Below are positions 10,243 to 22,519 of a stretch of DNA of 64,000 nt, one piece after another. The notes under the pieces were generated by a model. The model was not told the origin of the DNA and did no database searches. It saw only the letters and a program-made list of their open reading frames with translations. The stretch spans positions 275,033,930 to 275,097,929 of the forward strand of contig JARYHS010008074.1 of assembly GCA_031002005.1 (NCBI GenBank), read 5' to 3'. The first letter of the stretch is position 1, and every line of letters begins with the position of its first letter. A program made the translations under genes and the position numbers. Source of the DNA: Vandiemenella viatica. Its lineage: Eukaryota; Arthropoda; Insecta; Orthoptera; Morabidae.

Positions 10243-13200
10243 GGGTGAAAGTGCGTGGTAAATGAAATAAGAATAATTTTGTTTTTCTGAAACTTTTAGA
10301 TGACTGATTTAACAAGAATCAAATCAGATGTTTTTATGATTAAAAAAAAATTATCTGAAAATTGCAAATGGTTGTCTTCTGGGTACATATTAGCGCAAGC
10401 AGCCAAAATCATTCTTCCACAGAGTCGTTAATTCAATCAATATGTTTTGAAAGATGACTGCATGATACAGACAATTACAGTAGTTAACAATTTTTGTTTG
10501 TATCTCTTAACGGCAAAAATTCCTTCCAAAAGTATCCCTGATATACCCCATGCCGAGAAAAGCGGGAATTACCAATTGTAGACTATAGAAATTACTTCTT
10601 GATAGTTATTGCTGTACCAGGTGGTTGTGTGAGTACACACATACGAACGAGAGAAGGGGAGGTCATTTCGGTGAATCGCATTCCGTGGCACTAGGGTTCT
10701 AACTGCGGCCACTCATAAAAATTTGGGTCTCCGCAGAGCTGTACATGAAACCAGTCGAAAGCAGGGGTGTCCGCTCCCGCCAGTAATTTCGAATGCAATG
10801 GCCGCTCAACGATCAGCGGATGCTGTACGTGCGTGTGATGTGACTTGCTGACGGCGCGCTGGAACCCACGAGCCCGCCTGCGGTTGCGTCACCTATCGTT
10901 CTTCATCTAGTGACGCAGGTGTTTACCTCGTTAGCTGGTTCCTAGTACTAGGTTAGCAAACGGGGCCGGTGCCTCATATGATTAAGACTTTTCACTAGCT
11001 GCATAACTGCCATAGTACAGTCACAGGCCACAAGTATTTAATTTCCGTCTCCAAGTACCAGCGCCATGGTGATCCAGCTTGACATTTAACCTGTTTTTTC
11101 CTTTCTTTTATCGCCCACATAAATGAAAATTACTTATTCCGGTTTGGACATCTTTCCGTTCTCAGAGAGACCTGCCACTGGTTGATAGGTCAGGCGATAC
11201 TCGTAAATTTGAGAATGTTTCCTTCTAGCATTAACGCTCAACATTCATCGGTACAGCATTGGTTGCATGGAGTTAGTGCCAAAATTCATATAAACTTTTT
11301 TAGAGAAACGTTTTCGGATTCTCATTGCTACTCGAACTAATATTTGAACCGGTGACTGTGAAACCAACTCAAAGTTGAAAATTCGTAAATTAATTTTCGT
11401 TCCATAGACATAATAAAAGTAGCCATCTTTCGGAGTATATATATCTAATAATCTGTGTAGAGAATTCTTGTAAGTTGTACTTCATTAGTTGCATATGAAT
11501 ATTACTTACAATTGTAGATACTGTTGTAACTGTTTCATTTTTTTGCCAAGGCTTCTCTCTGTATCTGCGTGTTAATTTGTCTATGAAATATGTAGTGCTA
11601 TACGTTTGCCGAATTCGGCGGGGTAGCAGATCCAGCCAAAAATTTTTTCGTGGTTATTGAGGCTTAAAATAATATAGTATAATTCAATATGTGTAGCTTC
11701 ACATAAATGTTGCATATCCCTGTGATCTTTTAGGGATAAACTCCGAAGTAGCCGCTAGTGAATGAAGCCACTGAAGATATTACAAGAAAATTTTGAAAAG
11801 TTTTGATTTTGTGTAAGATAATGTAACAATTAGAGTAACGCGATAATACGAGAAATCGTTGCCACGTGTTTCTTAGGATCTGTATTAAGGAATAAGTGCA
11901 GTGGAACACTCACTTTTGAATGCTCTCCTTTGTGGTGGTGATCACGGACGTGAATGATTATATAATCTAAACAGACGACGAAAACAATTTGGAATTACAA
12001 CATACCAAGAAAATTAGTTTCCTTCAGTGTACTAGAGCCAACGCGTCCAAAAATACTGCAAGGAATCATACTGTGAAAGAGTCGATATTTTTTTTCCGTT
12101 TTGTTAAGTTATGTGGGTGACAGAAGACAGAGCGAAAGATTTAATTAAGAAATATTCCAACAGGTTTGTGCATAATGAAAAGGGAAATGGGCAGAATGGA
12201 TCTAGCAGCCTTGGAACAAAATGAAGAGAAATAAAGATATCTGACAGAGTTTAGAACAGAGGGTCGCAAAAGTAGCAGCAAGTTTATAGATAAAAGTATG
12301 AGCAATTTCCTCACAAAATCGTTGAACCTTAGACCAATGGAGGAACCATAGAAGCACTTTAAATGATGAGCGATATGGCTATAATCACGAAGTGGAATCG
12401 GTGCACATCGCAACGATTTATTCTAGTACTAGTGCAAGCCCGTGACCGTTTTTTGCGTATGTCTAGAATAGTTCCAGTTTCTAGGATGAAAGATTGTGAC
12501 AGGTTGACCTGATTTGACCAAATATAAACTTGACCAGTGTTTCAGGGTGAATAAAATCTCTGAGCTTGACGAACTCAGAAGCGTTAATAGAGGTAGATAT
12601 TAAACACGAACAGGGACTATAGCGCAATCGTATAATTGACTTGTATTTGACCCTTAAAGTTCACTCAGCTATATTTTAAAAATCTCATTTGCTTCGAAAG
12701 CATCACTTTGTTTTTTTTATTGAGATGGTCAAACACTTGTAATCATTGGTCATAGTACCTACAACGGCCAGAGAACTTAACACACATTCCATATTATTAA
12801 ACTGTTGAGCAATTCCGAAGAAATGAATTGCCACAATAGTTGATTCGGTAACATATTAGGTCTGATGCCCACTTAAATAACCTTATAACTTGCGTACGTG
12901 AACATGAACCATTAACGAAATAGGTCAGTAAAATACCTAAAAAACAAATAAACCATAATGTATAAACTTTGGTCAAACAACTACTTTAAAGAAAGTTTTA
13001 ATTAATTGAAATTTATCCTAAGCCGCAATGACAATTGGCACTCGATGTTATAGCAGAGACCATGAGTAATTTAATTTTTTGTAAAAGTTTTTCTAAGTTG
13101 CTATCATTAACATGATGTTACTGAAAAGCAGATCCACGTTTTTTCGGACGTAAAGTTTATCGATATTTTTTTAACTATGAAACGCTAAGAAAAGCAAAAT

Positions 13201-13918
13201 TAATGAATGTATTACGGCAATTAATTTGGTAGCAGTTGCTTAGTTATTAAATTGTGGACATAGCCACGAATTCCTTCTAATGGTATCTCTGGTCGCTGTT
13301 TTGCGAGCGAAGACTGACACGTGACACCGTTCTCCAGCAAATAACTATCGAATTGAGTGAATGAGTGAACTTACGAAATTATATAGTAGATTTACCTGTT
13401 GATAGGAACAGAATGCTTAGTGAATAACGTATGTAATAAGTTGAAACGATAAAATTATTGGCAAAGCTGAGTATGCGTATTCCACTTAGGCGCAATGCGG
13501 TATATGGTCTGTTTAGTATGTCAGATACGATGTGGAGGCAGTGGAGAAGGGTTTGAGTTCGGCGTGTCAAGGAATTGTGCCAGTATGTAAACGAACAACC
13601 GTTAGGAGCAGCGCATGGCCAATATGTGGCAACATTTCTACTGTTCTTGCCCATTTGAAATGGTTGTAGCTATTGTCAGATGCACTGCAGGTAGTAGTAG
13701 AACAACATGTTTCAGCAGCGGAATAGTTCATTTACAACACTAAAGAGTTACCAGCAACATAATTATTGCTTGATATTTCACTCTCCATCCGTTCAGTTAT
13801 TATAAATGTTGAGTCATTAATCACTAACTGAAAGTAATTCTTATAAGCACTGCAGCTAGCATAGAGGAATGCGTTGCGTCACAGTTGGCTAACGTAATGT
13901 GTTTTGTTTTTGTTGCAG
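10243..13918. other. No gene recognised
   Basis: Mostly AT-rich. 10680-10970 is richer in G+C and CG. The minus-strand frames at 12141-12413 and 13379-13654 (about 90 codons each) show no recognisable domain. Confidence 0.5.
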
Positions 13919-13974
13919 GTGAGTTGCTGACGCAGTCGCTTCCGACCCCGGCGCTAGCCGTCCGAACCAACTGG

Positions 13975-14132
13975 GTGAGTGTTAACGCTCTGGCCTCGCA
14001 TTCGGGAGGACACGGGCTCGAATCCCCGTCCGGCCATCCAGACTCAAAAGGCTATGGCCGGCTGCCCCTCCCGTTTCCTGTCCCCAGTCCCTTCCGCCTC
14101 TAATGACACCGAAGTCCACGAGGTGTAAAGCC
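13975..14132 (+). mobile_element. tRNA-derived SINE with internal deletion
   Basis: Begins with the A-box-like GGGTGAGTGTTAACGCTCTGG, then GCATTCGGGAGGACACGG and a B box (GGCTCGAATCCCC near 14008-14021). Directly after CCATCCAGA it jumps to CTCAAAAGGC, losing about 70 bp of the usual middle block. It then continues through CCTGTCCCCAGTCCCTTCC to GAGGTGTAAAGCC. The head and tail are well conserved, so the deletion probably occurred in an otherwise normal copy. Confidence 0.85.
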
Positions 14133-15229
14133 AATTAACAGATGAAGTACAGGAGTGCCCTCATTAACCGCATCTCTTAAGAACCTATTACAGTAAGCTA
14201 GACGAAATAAATTTCATGCGTGGCGGTAACTATAAAATGACGTAGGCTGCCTGGCGCCTGCGTTCACTAGCTAACCAGGTAATAATGCAGATTACGGGAG
14301 ACCCACAGCTAATGCCTGCACGTATGTTCGTATGGGACATCTAGAACCACGTTAAGCTTACGTTTGGATTGATTCGCTTTGGTTGTGTATATATGCGTGT
14401 TATAACTAAAGTTGTTACCCCTAAAGGTTACCTACTGTTTAAGGTGGAATCAGAACCAAGGACCACAGTTAATGATTCATATGTGTATTATTAATTTTAA
14501 CGATACTACAAGACAGCTGTAACCAAATGTTTCTCACGATTTACGAATGAATTGGACATTAGCTTAACAACAGGTAATATTGCTCCACCATTCATTTCCC
14601 GCGTCAGGACCTGTCCCACGTTTCTGAAATACTTATTAAGAATCCATGACGGCCAGAGAACTGATACAAGAATGGGGTAAAACTGATCGGTGTGTATAGA
14701 CTGAATCCATTGCATTTTAATAAAGTAATTGTCATGGAAATTTGATTAATGCCATGCACCTTGTTGCGTAATCTTGGCTCGTGAGCACGGAGAAAGGATG
14801 TGTAATTCATGTCCGAGATTCTTATACGACAGAGAAATGATTTGACGGAAGGACTGATTGATACAAGCAGACTTTGACACCTTCTGTCAGTATAAAGCTG
14901 CGGGAAAGCCCAAGTCTTGGATCCCTGTCGCTATACAGCACGAAAATACTTACGTTAAACTTGTCAACATGTTCATGAGAGGTATGATATAGGAACTAAC
15001 TTTACATTTTCTTAGCTCTATCAACTGATATATCCGTGACCGTTATTAATCTGATTTAGAATCTAAACAGGTGACAAGTGTTAGATGTATAAAGGGTACT
15101 AAATATGGAATTATTTGATCTGTAGTTAATAATTTACCTCAGATAAATCAATAATTACTGAAACTTTGTCATTAAATATTAGTTCGCGTTAATTTGAATA
15201 AAAATGGGGAAGTTGATTAAAAGAAATGA
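14133..15229. other. No gene recognised
   Basis: AT-rich DNA with only short, unrecognised frames (for example 14506-14810 minus). Confidence 0.5.
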
Positions 15230-15362
15230 AAGTGAGCATGGTGAGAGAGCGGTAACACGAGCCTCACTCTCGGGAGGACGCGAGGTCGAATCCCCGCACG
15301 ACCAACCAGATTTCGGTTTCTCCAAATCACTCCAGGCGAATGCTTCAACTACCAAAAGTCAA
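15230..15362 (+). mobile_element. tRNA-derived SINE, 3'-truncated
   Basis: The head (GAGCATGGTGAGAGAGCGGTAAC), the CTCGGGAGGACGCG block and the B box (GGTCGAATCCCC) are present, then the TTTCGGTTTCTCCAAATCAC and CCAGGCGAATGC blocks. The pyrimidine-rich 3' half and tail are missing after ~15360. Confidence 0.75.
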
Positions 15363-15439
15363 ATATACAGTACCCGAATTCTTAACCTTGATGTATGTAA
15401 ACAGATATGGAAACTAGATTTTTAATTGTTCATCGTGCT

Positions 15440-16250
15440 ACTTGTGAAGTGTAGGTATTTTACAAAAATACGCCATACTTGCTTTATATTTTGTTGATTT
15501 TTTCATGGTCCACACTTGATTTTCACTGAGGACAATTAATCTTCTAAATTTTTCGTATTGTTCTGTAGGAGATAGAACATTGTTTGGCCTAGTATTAAAA
15601 TGCACGAGTTGTGTTTTTCCCGCGGGGCTGTCTTGATGTCTGGTCGTACTAATAGGTTGATGGTTACATTCATACTTTTAAAAGGGCTGCAATAGCATGC
15701 TTTGTCGACATCCATATTTAGTATGCATCCGCCACACTGATAACGACGTAGAAGTGAGTCGATATTTCCGCAAAATTAGCATCTATCGGTTGCTTTGAAG
15801 TGTATTCGGCATAATTTCTCATTTGTTGCAATTGTCTCATTAAACACTTCATACCATAGAGCTTGTATGTCTGAAGGCAAGTTGTTAAAAATATTTGACC
15901 ATACAATCTCCAAATTATTATCTGAATATTTTGTTTCTATCTTGTTGCGTTGGCTGTTATTCATAGAGATTTTGTAGAACTCTTTTGTTGTTTGTGGGGA
16001 TTTTTTCAGTTGAACTGTTATATAACTAATTTCTAGAAAATAATCCCTGATATGTTGAAAGTTTTTGTCGATCTGTTCGATTCGTATAGGAGCCTCTGTA
16101 CCTGCGGGTATGTATGTTTTACTAGTTGAGATGTGTGACTGTCCTTTGCCATCGTAATTTTGTTCATCGTTCGTAGAAATAGCGCTTTGCATTTGATGCT
16201 GGGATCAATAACATGCAATCCGAACGTTACAGTGTTGGTCCCTCCACAAT
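15440..16250 (-). pseudogene. LINE ORF2 C-terminal remnant (non-LTR retrotransposon)
   Basis: On the minus strand the 138-codon frame at 16192-15776 carries a stretch with WSNIFNNLPSDIQALWYEVF and ETIATNEKLCRI, the region just after the reverse transcriptase domain in several insect LINEs (recalled from family knowledge). Beyond a TAA stop the same frame continues C..FCG..DSLLRR....C, matching the conserved C-terminal CCHC-type zinc knuckle. The upstream part (IDPSIKCKALFLRTMNKITM) lies in another frame at 16218-16033, so at least one frameshift and one stop break it. Further downstream pieces continue in mixed frames to ~15440. The catalytic domain itself is absent, so it is a dead fragment. 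Confidence 0.7.
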
Positions 16251-17477
16251 ACTGACTGAATACTTGACATCTGTCACAAGATCACTAAGACTACCTTTAA
16301 CCAGAAATGAAGGCGAGGGAAAACGCACAAACTGATATTAAATATTTATAATTATTGTAGAATATTGAATCTTGTTATGTAGTGTGTAATACATTCCAAC
16401 TATGACCAGTAATTATAATTAAGTTAGTATAAATTTGGTTGTTACTAGTTTCCTCACTATTGCACCCACGATTCCGCAGGTAATGTTTATTTTTGTGATG
16501 GAGCAGGGCGTTGCAGTTGGTCCTAACCTCCGCGCCTGTGACTCACAGGGGACTACTTTGTCTCATCTGCATACCTGCCCCGCCCAGTCTCTGCGTCTAT
16601 TCTGGTTGCGGGCTCCGTACAGTGCCGTTATGAACAGCACTTATTGGCTCAATATTACTCTATCGGGAATGTGCAAATCACGAGAAAGCGTTGTATTTTT
16701 ATGGAAATAGGTGACTGAGGATCATTCTAGGGAATAGTGAATCAGCGGCAAGTACTCTCCAATGGGTGGGAATTGCTTTTTGGACGAGGCAGTGGCTGTA
16801 AACTCTGCTGGTGAAACAGACCGTGAAGCAGGGCAGCGAGGCTGGTTAAGGTTCTGCTTTTGGTAGGGACCCTTTAGGCCAATTTTTGGGTTGTTTTTTC
16901 AACAAGAGGGCTACACCGAAGAGTAAGCGTGGACTGCGTGCTCAAACTGTCTCTATTTTTTAAGGTAATTGTTAAGTATCCGCAGTTTCCCAGACGAGCA
17001 ATGAGTGAACGACATGGCCATGCATTATATTTCTCTATCTTCTCGCAGAACCGCCTCAAAAATTTCGAACAGGAATTAATATATCAACAAGACATAGTTT
17101 GGCAGCTAGTTGATAAACTGAGTGTTTTAGGTATCTAACTGGCCTTTTAGTAATGAATCTAGACGTTAGGTTTTAACTGAAATCCAGTGTGGCTTTTTAC
17201 CACATGGAAAACCATGTGTTATTAGTTGATTTCATTTGTGTGACGTTGACGTCTGACGATCCTCAAATTGCCATCAAATAAATTGGGTTTGGTTTCATAG
17301 AACTGTGTAATAATTTTGTTTTGAAAATATTAAATCCAAGGACGAACTTCGCAAATTTCGTGTACAAATTATTCAAGCGTCATACCTTCACAGTTTACCA
17401 TACACAGTAAACTACATTTGTAACGTAATCGATTTGTTCGTGATCGTTACAATATACTGAATTATTATTATTTGCTA
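16251..17477. other. No gene recognised
   Basis: 16495-16680 is G+C-rich with a 91-codon open frame (16435-16710 plus) of unknown origin. No splice structure or domain supports it. Confidence 0.45.
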
Positions 17478-17705
17478 ATGGCTTTGCGCCTATTCTACGT
17501 CGATGTATTGAAGGTCGGAATAGGACTTTGTTCAAAGTACGGGAAGGAATTCGGCAATGGCCTTTTTGAAGGAACCATCCCGCCAGTTGTCTGGAACGAT
17601 TTCTGGGAACTATAGAAAACCAGAAACTGGATGACTGGACGGGGATTAGAATCCATGTCCTCTCGTATTCAACGCCAGAGTGTTACGGTTCATCCTACAG
17701 ACTCC
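17478..17705 (-). mobile_element. tRNA-derived SINE, near full length, minus strand
   Basis: The plus strand starts with the complement of the SINE 3' end (GGCTTTGCGCC, then a degraded GTCGATG) and continues through GGAAGGAATTCGGCAATGGCC, GAAGGAACCATCCC and GGATGACTGGACGGGGATTAGAATCC (complement of the B box near 17640) to CAGAGTGTTACGG. All blocks are in order; divergence is moderate. Confidence 0.82.
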
Positions 17706-17929
17706 GCAATACGTACACTGGAGAAAAATAGTGTTTCAGAACACTGATCATGGCATTGGTATGGTAAAGTACATTAGGAACTGGTGAAATTTTTCGAGAC
17801 ATCTTGCGTGTGAAATCTACTGTGCCCTTTAACAATAAATACTTCAAGCGATTGTACCGCACGCTTTCTCCATGCAGGATGGAAACTTCGAGAGAATGTC
17901 GCCCACTGCACCCGTACTCGGAGAACCTT

Positions 17930-18060
17930 ATTGCGTCAGGTACTCACATTCGGGAGGATGAAGGTTCGATTCCTGTTCGGCTATCCAGATTTAGGCTTAC
18001 ATAATTGCTCCAAAATGACTCGGGGTGAAAGCTGATAAGATTGCTTCAGAATTGTCATCC
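17930..18060 (+). mobile_element. SINE fragment, head region
   Basis: TCACATTCGGGAGGATGAAGGTTCGATTCCTGTTCGGC carries a good B box (GGTTCGATTCC) and the upstream block, followed by CCAGATTTAGGC and a degraded AAATGACTC..GGTG. It looks closer to a related SINE subfamily with GATTTAGG in the body than to the main one. The 3' half is lost. Confidence 0.6.
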
Positions 18061-18744
18061 TCGCCCTACTATAAAAACAGTCATAGGCGAGCCATAGAGA
18101 AATGATTGAAATGAGCAAGGAGGAGAAAGGGAGTATGATGTCCACAGTAAGTTTCGCTCGAGCGCATTAAACTGGACTGCTTATGAGGATAGCTGTAGGA
18201 GATAGCACTGTTCCAAATGTGGCACGTAAGTTGCCCCCCCCCCCCCCGGGAATTTTTTTGTACCTTATACCTTACCTGTAGACACGACAGAAAATCTTCA
18301 ATACGTTTCTGGCAAAGACTGGGCTTTCCTGTTAATGGTGGTTGTTGATAAATATATATATTACACGGAATCTTATCACAACCCCATGAATCGTATTTCT
18401 GAGCTGCCGAGAGTCAACCGTGCTTCATGTAGCTTTTCTGTCAAGACACAGCGCGTTCAGAACGAATTTGCGATAGTGTTATGTCTTTTCGTAGCAGAGC
18501 GAAATTCCATTTCACTTGGAAAGTGGGTAAAGCTCCTTTGACAGTTATGATTTCTGGATTGTTCCTCTTGAGAAATTAACAAGAACGTATCTGGTAGTGT
18601 AAACCTTAAAGCGCCTACAACAGTTCCCGATTGGGTCAACGTATATGCGAGGCTTGGTGGGATGTAAATTTTAGGTACGTGGTCACCATTCTCGTAGCTA
18701 GTAAGCAACACTTGTGAACAAAACATAGATAAAGTAACATAACA
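18061..18744. other. No gene recognised; C14 tract
   Basis: A run of 14 C lies at 18234-18247. The frames at 18335-18541 (+) and 18457-18726 (-) overlap each other and match nothing known to me. Confidence 0.5.
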
Positions 18745-20070
18745 TATTAACTACTTGGTGGAAATGAATGAAAGTGCAGGAGCATGTATCCAAAGGTTTT
18801 CCACAAGTGCAGCTAAAGCTGAACGTCACATAGTGTGAGGTCACTATGTCTATAGAGCAAATGTGTATGCTCTTGCTACACGAGGAACATGACAGTGTGT
18901 GTTAATCAGCGAGCTGTTACGGTGCACTGCGGTGGTGTTTTTCACTACAACATGGCCAGGAGACAACATTTAAACGGCCTCATACGGGGGGAAGTCATAG
19001 GGAAACTGTCGAGTGCAGCCCAGGATTTCGGTATTGCTCACTGCATTGTTTCACTTGCGCGGGGAACGTTCAGAACCACAGGCAATGCTACACGAAGAGG
19101 AAAAGGTGGTCGACCACATTGTGCAACAGGCAAGAAGTGGTCCACGGCAAACAGCGGGTGCAGAAGTAACAACATTTACAAGACTGCAGCGCAAGCAATC
19201 TCACGCTTCACGGTGTCACGGCGACTGCGTGGGGTTGGTATCTCTGCCCGACGACATTACATTGTGTTCCATTGACGGCTGCATACTGGCGGCACCGTTT
19301 TGAATGTTGCCGAAAGCATCAGGACTGCTCTTCTCAGATGAGAGAATATTCAGTCTGAGCTGTGATTCCGGATGTAGACTCATCACGCGTGAAGAGAGAA
19401 TATGTATTGTGCCCAGGAACATTGTTTACCACACATTATGGTGTGTGGAGGTATAATGTTGAATACCGACCTCCGAACTTTGATAGCGGTACACTCACTG
19501 GTTAACATTATCGTGACACTATAGTCCTTGCCCACGTGTATTCGGCCCTGACTTCATTTTTATGGATGACAATACGCGATCGCAAGTGGAGGAGCCCTTG
19601 GAATGAGAGGATATTCGATGAATGGACTGGCCTCCCCGCTCCCATGACTTAAATCCATCTATAATGTGTTTGATCCATTGGGGAAAGTTATTTCAGTACA
19701 TCCACGTGCATCAACGACCACCTAGAAGTTGTTAATCTCGCTGGTGGAGGAATAGGACGCCCTACCTTAAGAACCCTCACCAAACTTGTAACCAGCATGA
19801 AGCAGATTAAACAGCATCCATTGCTGTCCGTGGTGATCACATACGCTTTCAAGAACTATGTCCTTTCTTTTGTTCAAAGGATCATCATGAGTAGCTGCTT
19901 CTTATCTCTGTATAAAACTGTTATTTCTTTTTGCCTCGTCAGGTGTTACTTTTGGTTGCTCTTTGTACTACAATGTAGCAGTTCTGTCTACAGTACAATT
20001 TTCGTCTTGTGGCTCGGCAATGATACAGCATGTGAATGTTACTTTCGTCCATAAGTTTTGCACACCAGTG
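18745..20070 (+). mobile_element. Decayed Tc1-like DNA transposon
   Basis: A Tc1-type transposase begins at the ATG at 18952 (MARRQHLNGLIRGEVIGKLS), continues with a helix-turn-helix-like AAQDFGIAHCIVS and a GRPH segment (AT-hook-like GRPR in intact relatives), then fragments across frames. Later pieces at ~19345-19620 keep the order of the family: FSDE-like start, VWGG-like centre and a MDDN-type motif at ~19562-19575, where the second catalytic Asp would sit. At least three frameshifts and several stops are needed, so it is inactive. The right end is probably 20070, where GTTACTTTCGTCCATAAGTT leads to CACACCAGTG. The left terminal repeat is only faintly visible near 18750-18785, so the left boundary is approximate. 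Confidence 0.75.
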
Positions 20071-20190
20071 TATATAAGAAATGTTACGTATGTTTAAGCT
20101 TTAGCCCTACTGTTTAGCTGCTGATCAAATGAGCCTTGAAGTAGTTCTTCGATGAGACACTTTCACTATCGGCCTGTGTACTACTGAAGG

Positions 20191-20450
20191 GACCGACCGT
20201 GGTGGGTGAGCGGTTAACGCTCTGGCATCGCATTCGGGAGCACGCCGGTTAGAATCCCCGTCCGGGCATCCAGATCCAGATTCGGGTTTTTCATGGTTTC
20301 CTCAAATCACTTCAGGTGAAATCCGGGATGTTTCCTTCAAAAAAAGGCCATGGCCGAATTCATTCCCCTTTCTTGTTCCTAGTCCCATCCCCTTCTAATG
20401 ACATCGACGACGACGAGGCGTTAAGCCATGAGTAAATAAAAAATAAATAA
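20191..20450 (+). mobile_element. tRNA-derived SINE, full length
   Basis: Complete copy: head GACCGACCGTGGTGGGTGAG, A-box-like TGGGTGAGCGG, B box with one mismatch (GGTTAGAATCCCC near 20247), body blocks in order, 3' end GACGAGGCGTTAAGCC and an A-rich tail (20430-20451). ACTACTG occurs at 20180-20186 and 20452-20458 and may be the target duplication, short for this class. Confidence 0.9.
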
Positions 20451-20458
20451 AACTACTG

Positions 20459-21292
20459 GTGGGGTGTTTCAATTAAAAGTTTAATCTCTCTATAACTTAG
20501 TTTCAGTTATCGCATTTAGGTTATAAATTATAATAGATTTTTTTCAGTTGACCGGCTTGTTTGCTGATTTAGATCATAAATTGATGTATTATATCGGACG
20601 AAATTGCATGCAAAAACAAGGAGAAAGTTTTTTAGTTTTAAAAAATTATTCGAAGTGTACATTGTAAAGAAACAATCACATTGCGGTTTTTGTTCATTAA
20701 ATCTGCACAGTTGAAAAGAAATGATTTTGTCATGCTTCAAGAAATCTAACTACTTTTTATGGTTTGTAAATATGATTAACCGGTTAGTCGTTTTAAAACA
20801 CACTGAATGCATTTTAATTCTGCTAATCTGAACGCGGCATACAAACTGATAGCAGCTTAATCATCATCTGCGATACTTGGACGTTATCAATTATGAGCTG
20901 ACACTTCTGTGAAAACTGTCCCAAGTATGAGAAGAAATTTTTTTAAAAAAAAGTCTTTTGAGGATATTTATTTAGAAATTTCAGATTTTTTGTATTTTTA
21001 AAGCCGACAGTATCCAAGCTCCAAATCTATCACACAAATTAAAAGCAACACGCGTAGAAATAACGTTCAAAATCCTCTAACATGTTATTAATACCGTACA
21101 TATACGGTAATTGAAACACGCGCAATGATCATTCTTTTTCAGTGAGAAAAATAAATGTCCCACTCTCTTAAAATGCAAATTCTACATTTTTTCGCATATT
21201 ACTTGTTCGTGCTTTAATCTGGCAGCAGGATGTTTTATTCCTCCTTATCGCAGCTGCTTCCATGATTGGATTAGCTTTCCGGCGTGAAGCCT
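20459..21292. other. No gene recognised
   Basis: Strongly AT-rich, with homopolymer A and T runs near 20937-20951. No recognisable repeat or coding frame. Confidence 0.5.
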
Positions 21293-21349
21293 CACGTGTC
21301 TCGCTAGCGGACAAGGGCTTCTCAGTGTGTCACGTGGTACACGCACGTG
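21293..21349. promoter_or_regulatory. Cluster of three CACGTG E-boxes
   Basis: CACGTG occurs at 21293-21298, 21331-21336 and 21344-21349. This palindrome is the classical site for bHLH factors such as Clock/Cycle, Myc/Max and USF. By chance one would expect it about once in 4 kb of even composition, and less in AT-rich DNA. A consensus splice donor (GTAAGT) follows at 21355-21360, so the block could be a promoter plus first exon. No transcript evidence is available and no gene is recognised next to it. Confidence 0.35.
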
Positions 21350-21724
21350 AGCTGGTAAGTCCCTCTTAGCTTTCCCACATTAACTCCAACGGAAACCTTG
21401 AGGGAGAGCTGAACTTGTTGAACGAGTGTAATAAAAATGGAAGTATAACAGTAGGCAATTGAACCTTTTTGTTTTTATAAGAAAGACTATATAACTGAGC
21501 CCTTGTTTGCTTATTCCGCAAATATCACTTTTTCTCGCTATTTTTGTTACAATGCAATTAACTTCGGAAATATTTTTGATTATTCGACTCCGGATAGGAA
21601 AAACATTTACATATGAATACTTGTTGACCTTGTATATGTTCTCAACACAAAACTTGTTGTTTTCCGTTTATGTAATTGTACGAGACAAATAGTAGGCATG
21701 GCTTTGAGATCATCCCTCCGAGCT

Positions 21725-22045
21725 ATCTTCCGAGTATAGAATGGCGGACGAATGGCCAGTGCGTTGGTTTGCTGCCTCTTGTTTCTTTCGCCGGCTCACC
21801 GGACGCGTCGCTCTCGCATTACGCGTTACGTAAAGGATTTTTTTGTTTTTTGTTCGTATGCTAGCGCACATCAAGGTGCTGCGGGTCGGCTTCCATTCTC
21901 GCCGTGGTTCATTTGTTTCGCGAGTGCCGGCCTTGGATGTGCGAGGGAACTGTTCCTCAAGGCTCCGCTTCTCATAACCGAATATATCTCCCGCCGACCA
22001 GGAAACGGGTTATTACGCGCTTTAATTACACTGCGGCGTCTGCTA
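21725..22045. promoter_or_regulatory. CpG-dense block, possible promoter
   Basis: G+C-rich DNA with many CG dinucleotides (for example ACGCGTCGCTCTCGCATTAC at 21802-21821), unlike the AT-rich flanks. A 99-codon frame spans 21752-22051 but overlaps a second open frame and shows no domain. Could be a promoter, an unmethylated exon region or a repeat that is G+C-rich by origin. Confidence 0.25.
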
Positions 22046-22519
22046 ATCTAGTGTAGCTACTTTGTACCAAAACACAGACTCTAACGCGCAATTTAGAATC
22101 ATTTTACTATATTTTAGGCACAAAATCGTTGTTAATTAGGCGAAGAAATACGTTAAAAATTTCAGAGAGAATTCTTGAGCAATGCTGGCTTGTTGCTCGT
22201 ATTGTAGGCTAATTCGAAACGAAGAAACTGCTGGTATCGATCCTAATTATTGCGTACATATCTAGCGACAACTTGTAGAGATGATTATGTTGTGACGAAG
22301 TGTGAATTGGGAGCGAACAAACAATAAAACACACGCTTTCGTTGTTCGTATTGCTATATAAATCTCAGATTTTTAAGTTGCTAGTATCACTTGTTGATTT
22401 AACTTAGTCCATTCAATAGCTCTGTTATGCGTTAGATATAATATTAAGGCTTTTACGGTTTTAGTTGATTGAACTTATAGATCAATTGAACAAGAGCAAT
22501 AAATAATAAAAAAACTAAG

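Noticed and set aside
18889..19275. 128-codon host protein
   Set aside because: Frame of the decayed Tc1-like transposase with a non-native start and end.
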